Assembly (NCBI GenBank): GCA_025363375.1
Contig: JANYDZ010000491.1
Location: 1-11,197 of the forward strand
Direction: 5' to 3'
Origin: Hyphomicrobiales bacterium
GTDB lineage: Bacteria; Pseudomonadota; Alphaproteobacteria; Rhizobiales; Beijerinckiaceae
DNA length: 11,197 nt
Positions 6,991 to 11,197 of this stretch are shown here, piece after piece. The notes under the pieces were generated by a model. It was not told where the DNA came from. It made no database searches and worked only from the letters and a program-made list of their open reading frames with translations. How positions within the stretch are numbered: position 1 is the stretch's first letter; each line of letters begins with the position of its first letter. The position numbers and the translations under genes were made by a program.

Positions 6991-7740
6991 TCACGCCTCC
7001 GCGTCGAGCTCCGCGAGCAACGCGTCGAGCAACCCGCTGGCGCCAAAACGAAAGGTGGCGGGCGTGGCCCAGCCCGCGCCCATGATTTCATCGGCGATGC
7101 CGAGATACAGCGCCGCGTCGGCGAGCGTGCGCACGCCGCCGGAGGCCTTGAAGCCGACGGGTTTGCCGCTCGCCTTGATGGCGTCCAGCATCGTCCGCGC
7201 CGCTTCCCGCGTCGCCGAGACCGGCGTTTTTCCCGTCGACGTCTTGAGAAAATGCGCTTCGCCGGCGATGGCGATCTCGCAGGCCCGTTTGATCAGCGCG
7301 GGGTCGCGCAACTCCCCGGTTTCCAGAATGGCCTTGAGACGGCGGCCGTTCGGAACATGGTCGCGCACGCCGCAGATCATGTCGCGCGCCGCGCGTTCGT
7401 CGCCGCGCGCCAGCGCCTTGTAGGGAATGACGAGGTCGATCTCGTCCGCGCCGTCGCGCAAGGCTTCAACCGCGTCTTCAACGGCGCGCTCGACATCCTC
7501 GCCGCCATGGGGAAAGTTGATCACGGTGGCGATCTTTACGCCGCTGCCGCGCAGCTGTGCCGCCGCCTGCGAAACAAACTGCGGCCAGACGCACACCGCC
7601 GCCGCGTTTCCATGCCGCGTGCGCGCCTTTGTCGTCAGCGCCGTCACGGCTTGCTCCGTGCAATTGTCGCCGAGATCGGTGAGGTCGAGACTGCCCAGCG
7701 CCCGCGCGGCTGTCGTCACGTCGTCTGTTGCGCGCCCCAT
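6991..7740 (-). CDS. deoC: deoxyribose-phosphate aldolase
   Basis: A 249-residue cytosolic aldolase that cleaves 2-deoxyribose 5-phosphate to acetaldehyde and glyceraldehyde 3-phosphate. It resembles E. coli DeoC closely along its length (LTDLGDNCTEQ, ATVINFPHGG, IETGEL-like ILETGEL, FLKTSTGK, GFKASGGVRT). The Schiff-base lysine is Lys166 in LKTSTG; Asp102 and Lys198 are the other catalytic residues. The open frame runs back to 8010, but the first 90 residues there are Arg-rich antisense-like sequence. The true start is the ATG at 7740, directly preceded by AAGGAGG (7745-7751) and matching the family N-terminus. It begins inside the end of punA with a 25-base overlap. This step feeds deoxyribose carbon into central metabolism. 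Confidence 0.96.
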   Translation of the reverse strand: MGRATDDVTTAARALGSLDLTDLGDNCTEQAVTALTTKARTRHGNAAAVCVWPQFVSQAAAQLRGSGVKIATVINFPHGGEDVERAVEDAVEALRDGADEIDLVIPYKALARGDERAARDMICGVRDHVPNGRRLKAILETGELRDPALIKRACEIAIAGEAHFLKTSTGKTPVSATREAARTMLDAIKASGKPVGFKASGGVRTLADAALYLGIADEIMGAGWATPATFRFGASGLLDALLAELDAEA

Positions 7741-8552
7741 GCTTCCTCCTTGGTGCGCAAAAACGCGCGCAACAGCCGCCGCAATCCGATGGCGCCTTGC
7801 GCGGCGGCGTCGCGCGTCTGCGAATGGCTGGGATTGCCGCCCTGAAAACCGGCGCCGAAATTTGTCAGCAAGGTGACCGCGGCGACGCGCACGCCCAGGC
7901 GCCGCGCGATGATGACTTCGGGGACAATCGACATGCCGACGGCGTCCGCGCCCAGCGCGCGGGCCATTTTGATCTCGGCGGGCGTCTCGAACGAAGGCCC
8001 GGCGAACCACATGTAAACGCCCTCGTGCAGGGTGACGCCGGCGCGGATGACGGCGCGTTTGAGGCGTTTGTTCAGGCGGGGATCGTAGGCTTCGGTGAGC
8101 GACACAAACCCGCCGTCGGACGCGACGCCAATGAGCGGATTGAGGCCGTTGAAGTTGACGTGGTCGGTGACCAGCATCAGCCCTCCAGGAAAGAAGTCGT
8201 GTTTCACCGACCCCGCCGACGCCGTCAAAATCACCGTATGCGCGCCCAGCATCGCCAGCGTTTCCAGCGGGCCGTTCATGGCGCGCGGGTCGCCATTTTC
8301 ATAATAATGCGAGCGCCCCTGCATGACCGCGACATTGGTGTCCTCCATCTTGCCGAGAACAAGTCTTCCGTCGTGACCCGATATCGACAGCTTCGGGAAG
8401 CCCGGCAACTCCGAGTAGGGAATCGCAACGGGGTTCACGATGGCCTCGGCCATGTTGCCGAGGCCCGTGCCGAGCACGAAAGCGACTTCGATGGGATCGC
8501 TCGCGCCGCGCGACTGAATGACTTCAACGGCGGCTTCGGCGTCATTGCTCAT
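7716..8552 (-). CDS. punA: purine nucleoside phosphorylase, trimeric (type I) class
   Basis: A 278-residue enzyme that splits purine (deoxy)nucleosides with phosphate into base and (deoxy)ribose 1-phosphate. Family motifs are present: GTGLG (28-32, phosphate loop, with Thr30 where mammalian enzymes have Ser33), GRSHYYENGDP (79-89, with His82) and GPSFETPAE (185-193, with base-binding Glu189). Met207 and Asn231 also match the mammalian trimeric enzymes at an offset of 12. The Glu and Asn pair predicts preference for 6-oxopurine nucleosides (inosine, guanosine), unlike the hexameric E. coli DeoD. The ATG at 8552 overlaps the cdd stop (ATGA), with GAGGA just upstream. Its 3' end contains the deoC ribosome site and start. 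Confidence 0.93.
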   Translation of the reverse strand: MSNDAEAAVEVIQSRGASDPIEVAFVLGTGLGNMAEAIVNPVAIPYSELPGFPKLSISGHDGRLVLGKMEDTNVAVMQGRSHYYENGDPRAMNGPLETLAMLGAHTVILTASAGSVKHDFFPGGLMLVTDHVNFNGLNPLIGVASDGGFVSLTEAYDPRLNKRLKRAVIRAGVTLHEGVYMWFAGPSFETPAEIKMARALGADAVGMSIVPEVIIARRLGVRVAAVTLLTNFGAGFQGGNPSHSQTRDAAAQGAIGLRRLLRAFLRTKEEAWGAQQTT

Positions 8553-8977
8553 GGCTTGTCCTCAACCGTTCGTTTCCGTCGCGCCAGATCAACTGGACCG
8601 AAAGCGTGTGGCAGCAGTTCGCCAATTCCAGAACTCATATTCACTCCATTTGCGCCCGCACTGTGAACTTTCGTATTCGCGCTGGAGAATTCGTGAATTC
8701 TCTGGCGGCAGGCACCGCAGGGTGTGATGGGTTGCAAGCCATTGCTAATGACCAATATTTCGCTGATTCGCAATTCTCCCGCCAGAACCATCGCGGAGAT
8801 GGCGCTGGCCTCGGCGCAGACGCCGGTCGGATAGGCGGCGTTTTCGACATTGCAGCCGCTGAAAACCGCGCCGGATTGCCCGCGGATCGCCGCGCCCACC
8901 CGAAATCTGGAATAGGGCGCATAGGCGCGGGCTTGCGCCGCCCGGGCCGCGTCGAAGAGGTCTTTCAGCGCATCCAT
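8549..8977 (-). CDS. cdd: cytidine deaminase
   Basis: A 142-residue zinc enzyme, typical of the small tetrameric class, converting (deoxy)cytidine to (deoxy)uridine. The substrate loop NVEN is at 43-46. The zinc ligands are Cys54 (in CAE, with catalytic Glu56), Cys87 and Cys90 (PCGAC). The residue after the catalytic Glu is Ala57, where Bacillus-type enzymes have Arg. The ATG at 8977 follows GAAAGG and is one base from the preceding permease stop; its own stop overlaps the punA start. The 3' half is markedly less GC-rich (about 50% over 8641-8760, by hand count) than its neighbours. Product uridine and deoxyuridine would go to a pyrimidine phosphorylase such as DeoA. Confidence 0.95.
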   Translation of the reverse strand: MDALKDLFDAARAAQARAYAPYSRFRVGAAIRGQSGAVFSGCNVENAAYPTGVCAEASAISAMVLAGELRISEILVISNGLQPITPCGACRQRIHEFSSANTKVHSAGANGVNMSSGIGELLPHAFGPVDLARRKRTVEDKP

Positions 8978-8978
8978 G

Positions 8979-9884
8979 TCAACGGCCTTTCACAAACGGA
9001 ACGCCCGAAGCCGCCGGCGGGTTTGCCCGTCCGACGAACCCCGCGAGAAGAATTACGGTCAACAGATAGGGCAGGGCCTGGATCGCCTGTACCGGCACGG
9101 CGCCGATCAGCGGCAGCGCCACCCCCTGCAATCTGATGGCGCAAGCCTCAAGCAAGCCAAAGGCAAGGCAAACGAGCAGCGCCGCGCCGGGCCGCCATTT
9201 GGCGAAGACCAGCGCCGCCAGCGCGATGAAGCCTTTGCCGGCGCTCATGCCGGGCAGGAATCCCGCCGCCTGCGCCAAAGCCAGATCGGCGCCGCCCAGT
9301 CCGCACAAAAGACCGCAGACCGCCACCGCCGCATAGCGCGCGCGGCGCACGGAAACCCCCGCCGCCTCCAGCGCGTGCGGATGCTCGCCCGCCGCGCGCA
9401 GCCGCAGACCAAAGCGCGTGCGAAAGAGAATAAATCCCGTGGCCGCCGCGCAACAGGGCGCGGCAAGGGCGATAGCGTCCTGCCCGGCGAAAAGCGGCGC
9501 GAGGCGCGCCGCCCCCTCCAGCGCCGGGGTGCGCCCGCCCTCGCCGAACAGGGCGGCGCCGCACAGCGCGGTTGCCCCGGCCGCGATCATGTTGATGGCC
9601 ATGCCGCAAACGATCTGCTCGCCGCCGCGATCGATCGAGGCATAGCCGTGCAGCAGCGCCAGCAACAGCGCGGCCGCCAGCGCGGCGACAAGGCCGAGTT
9701 GCGCCGAACCCGTCAGGCTGGCGACGGCGGCGCCCGCGAAGGCGCCCGCCAGCAATTTGCCCTCAAGCCCGATATCGACAACGCCGGCGCGCTCCGACCA
9801 CAGGCCCGCGAGACAGGCGCAAAGGATCGGCGCGCTGAGACGCAGCGCCGAGGCGATAAGCGACAGGGCGGAATCCATATCCAT
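8979..9884 (-). CDS. ABC transporter permease, nucleoside (BMP/NupQ) type
   Basis: A 301-residue inner-membrane permease with about 8-10 hydrophobic segments. The stretch GLWSERAGVVDIGLEG (27-42) and the loop RLRAAGEHPHALEAAG (161-176) are hallmarks of the YufQ/NupQ-like half of nucleoside importers that use a BMP-type lipoprotein. It would form a heterodimer with the permease encoded just upstream. The frame is open back to 9926, but the ATG at 9884 is preferred: it follows GGAAAGG by seven bases and gives a sensible gap of two bases after the upstream gene. A second ATG six bases on (9878) is possible. Its place directly before cdd and punA supports nucleosides as substrate. Confidence 0.9.
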   Translation of the reverse strand: MDMDSALSLIASALRLSAPILCACLAGLWSERAGVVDIGLEGKLLAGAFAGAAVASLTGSAQLGLVAALAAALLLALLHGYASIDRGGEQIVCGMAINMIAAGATALCGAALFGEGGRTPALEGAARLAPLFAGQDAIALAAPCCAAATGFILFRTRFGLRLRAAGEHPHALEAAGVSVRRARYAAVAVCGLLCGLGGADLALAQAAGFLPGMSAGKGFIALAALVFAKWRPGAALLVCLAFGLLEACAIRLQGVALPLIGAVPVQAIQALPYLLTVILLAGFVGRANPPAASGVPFVKGR

Positions 9885-9886
9885 TC

Positions 9887-10960
9887 TCAAGCCTTTCCGG
9901 GTTGCGGCGCGCGGGCGCCGAGGCAACCCACGGCAAGCACGACGAACCCCTGCACCAGCACGATCATGTCGCGGCTGATCTTCGGCCTTTCAAAAGCCAG
10001 TTCCGCGCCGCCCTGATACAGCGCGCCAAAAAGCAGCGCGGCGAGCACGACGCCAACCGGGTGATTGCGTCCCATCAGCGCCACCGCGATGCCGACAAAG
10101 CCATAGCCCCCGGTGAACTCCAGAATAAGCCGCCCCTGCGCGCCCGCCAGTTCGTTCAGCGCCAGCCCGCTGGCGAGCGCGCCGGAGAAAGCCATGGCGC
10201 CGACAATCGTCCGCGTCGCGGAAATGCCCGCGTAACGCGCCGCGTGCCGATTGGCGCCAAACGCGCGGATTTCGTAGCCGGCGCGCGTGCGATACAGCAG
10301 GACATGCGCGCCAACCGCCGCCAACAACGCGACAATCAGGCTCGCGTTCAGCGGACTCCCCGTGAGAGTCCAGCCGAATTGCGCGAGAAGATCGTCGAAT
10401 TTCGGCGCCAGCGCCACGCCCGGGAAAGGTCCGGTTTCCGGCTGCATGGAGCCCGGCGCGCGCAAAGGCGCGACCAGCAGCCAGGACAGCAGGGCGCTCG
10501 CCAGAAAATTGAACATGATGGTCGTAATGACAATATGGCTGCCGCGCCGCGCCAGCAGAATCCCCGGCAGAAATCCCCAAAACGCGCCGCATAGCGCGCC
10601 GCAAACAAGGATGAACGGCGGCGCGAGGAAGCCCGGCAGCGCCGCCGAATTCAACGCCGCCAGCGCTACGCCGATTCCCGCGACGCCCGCCTGTCCTTCG
10701 ACGCCGATGTTGAACAGGCCGGCGCGGTAGGCGACCGCGACGGCGAGGCCTGTGAAGATGAAATTCGTCGCGTAATAGAGCGTGAAGCAAACGCCTTCCA
10801 CGCTGCCAAGGCTGCCCGCGACAATAGCGACAAAAGCGCTGAAAGGGTTCTCGCCGATCGCCGCCACGGCTCCGCCCGCCGCAAGCAGCGCCAATCCGGC
10901 GCTGGCGACAGGCGCGAGCGCCGGCTCCAGCCAGCGCGGCGAGCGCGCGCGCGCGGTCAT
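9887..10960 (-). CDS. ABC transporter permease, nucleoside (BMP/NupP) type
   Basis: A 357-residue permease with about ten membrane segments. GLFNIGVEGQ (81-90) and the cytoplasmic loop EIRAFGANRHAARYAGIS (230-247) are typical of YufP/NupP-like proteins, the larger permease of BMP-family nucleoside importers, and the length fits. The open frame continues to 11053, but those 31 extra residues are Arg-rich and overlap the ATPase gene. The ATG at 10960 overlaps the ATPase stop (ATGA) and has GGAAAG about eight bases upstream. Residues 2-10 are basic and are encoded by a CGCG-rich run, consistent with a cytoplasmic N-terminus. Gene order ATPase-P-Q is the same as in Bacillus nupOPQ. Confidence 0.91.
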   Translation of the reverse strand: MTARARSPRWLEPALAPVASAGLALLAAGGAVAAIGENPFSAFVAIVAGSLGSVEGVCFTLYYATNFIFTGLAVAVAYRAGLFNIGVEGQAGVAGIGVALAALNSAALPGFLAPPFILVCGALCGAFWGFLPGILLARRGSHIVITTIMFNFLASALLSWLLVAPLRAPGSMQPETGPFPGVALAPKFDDLLAQFGWTLTGSPLNASLIVALLAAVGAHVLLYRTRAGYEIRAFGANRHAARYAGISATRTIVGAMAFSGALASGLALNELAGAQGRLILEFTGGYGFVGIAVALMGRNHPVGVVLAALLFGALYQGGAELAFERPKISRDMIVLVQGFVVLAVGCLGARAPQPGKA

Positions 10961-11197
10961 GCGGCGCTTTCCGCGACGCCCGCCATCATCAGCCCGAGAT
11001 CGCGCGCGCTGGTGTCTTGCGGGCGCCGCTCGCCGACGACGCGGCCGCCGCACATGACGAGGATGCGGTCGGCCAGGGTCAGGATTTCATCGAGCTCGTT
11101 GGACACCAGCAGGATCGCTTTGCCGGCCTCGCGCAGCGCCAGAAGCCGCGCGTGAATGGCCTCGATTGCGCCGATGTCGACGCCGCGCGTCGGCTGG
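10957..11197 (-). CDS. ABC transporter ATP-binding protein, nucleoside (NupO) type, C-terminus (partial)
   Basis: The last 79 residues of an ATPase whose start lies beyond the right edge. I translated it by hand from the - strand; it begins QPTRGVDIGA and ends GLMMAGVAESAA. QPTRG-x-D-x-GA followed by LLVSNELDEIL is the region after Walker B and the H-loop position of the second ABC domain of tandem sugar/nucleoside-type ATPases. As in this type, the usual switch His is replaced here by Asn in SNELDE. The ending LGLMMAG is also family-typical. Its stop overlaps the NupP-like start by four bases. It would power the two permeases; the BMP binding lipoprotein gene is expected outside the window. 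Confidence 0.9.
   Translation of the reverse strand, partial: QPTRGVDIGAIEAIHARLLALREAGKAILLVSNELDEILTLADRILVMCGGRVVGERRPQDTSARDLGLMMAGVAESAA

Noticed and set aside
6736..7845. Long + strand open frames (also 7728-8666 and 8976-10016)
   Set aside because: They lie antisense to deoA, deoC, punA, cdd and the permease. Their products are Arg/Gln-rich with no recognisable fold, so they are shadows.
8685..8702. Perfect inverted repeat GAGAATTC-GT-GAATTCTC inside cdd
   Set aside because: It encodes part of the conserved-looking IHEFS stretch and lies within the gene, so chance codon choice is the simplest reading.
10943..10955. Runs of alternating GCGC (also near 289-301 and 1090-1102)
   Set aside because: They encode Ala/Arg repeats in basic tails and reflect base composition; no repeat array or element is seen.

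Overview
This window looks like a stretch of chromosome from a high-GC alphaproteobacterium, most likely Hyphomicrobiales. The signs are strong GC-ending codon use (Ala GCG/GCC, Arg CGC), many GC-rich antisense shadow ORFs, a Tad/Cpa pilus gene end beside a TPR lipoprotein, and a small exported protein of a type I recall as common in that order. The genus cannot be told from the sequence alone. No IS element, CRISPR array, tRNA or rRNA is visible, and no gap between genes exceeds 300 bases.

Left part (1-1154): the last 53 codons of a TadC-like inner-membrane pilus assembly protein on the + strand, then a convergent TadD-like TPR lipoprotein on the - strand. The 111-base divergent gap (1155-1265) between that lipoprotein and the next gene carries a TTAACC-containing motif resembling a CtrA site.

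Middle part (1266-5561), all + strand: an M17 leucyl aminopeptidase with all metal and catalytic residues in place; an MFS transporter 26 bases after it; a short MarR-type regulator; a cytosolic-looking NlpC/P60 (C40) peptidase with two SH3b-like domains, whose ATG overlaps the regulator's stop; and a monocistronic small exported protein. An aminopeptidase, a transporter, a regulator and a murein-peptide endopeptidase together suggest murein-peptide or other peptide recycling. This is inference.

Right part (11197 down to 5671), all - strand: a tightly packed nucleoside uptake and breakdown operon. It runs from an ABC ATPase (C-terminus only) through two BMP-family ABC permeases, cytidine deaminase, trimeric-type purine nucleoside phosphorylase and deoxyribose-phosphate aldolase to thymidine phosphorylase. 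Junctions are overlaps of 4, 4 and 25 bases or gaps of 1 to 3 bases. Imported nucleosides would be deaminated (cdd) and split by phosphate (punA, deoA). Deoxyribose 5-phosphate would then be cleaved to acetaldehyde and glyceraldehyde 3-phosphate (deoC). The mutase DeoB needed between these steps is not in the window. A strong GC-rich hairpin (5618-5646) lies between the small exported gene and deoA and probably ends transcription from one or both sides.

I see no clearly new biological system. The best candidates for a second look are the aminopeptidase/MFS/MarR/NlpC cluster, the small exported Cys-pair protein, and two unexplained DNA motifs: a 16-base perfect palindrome and the CtrA-like site.
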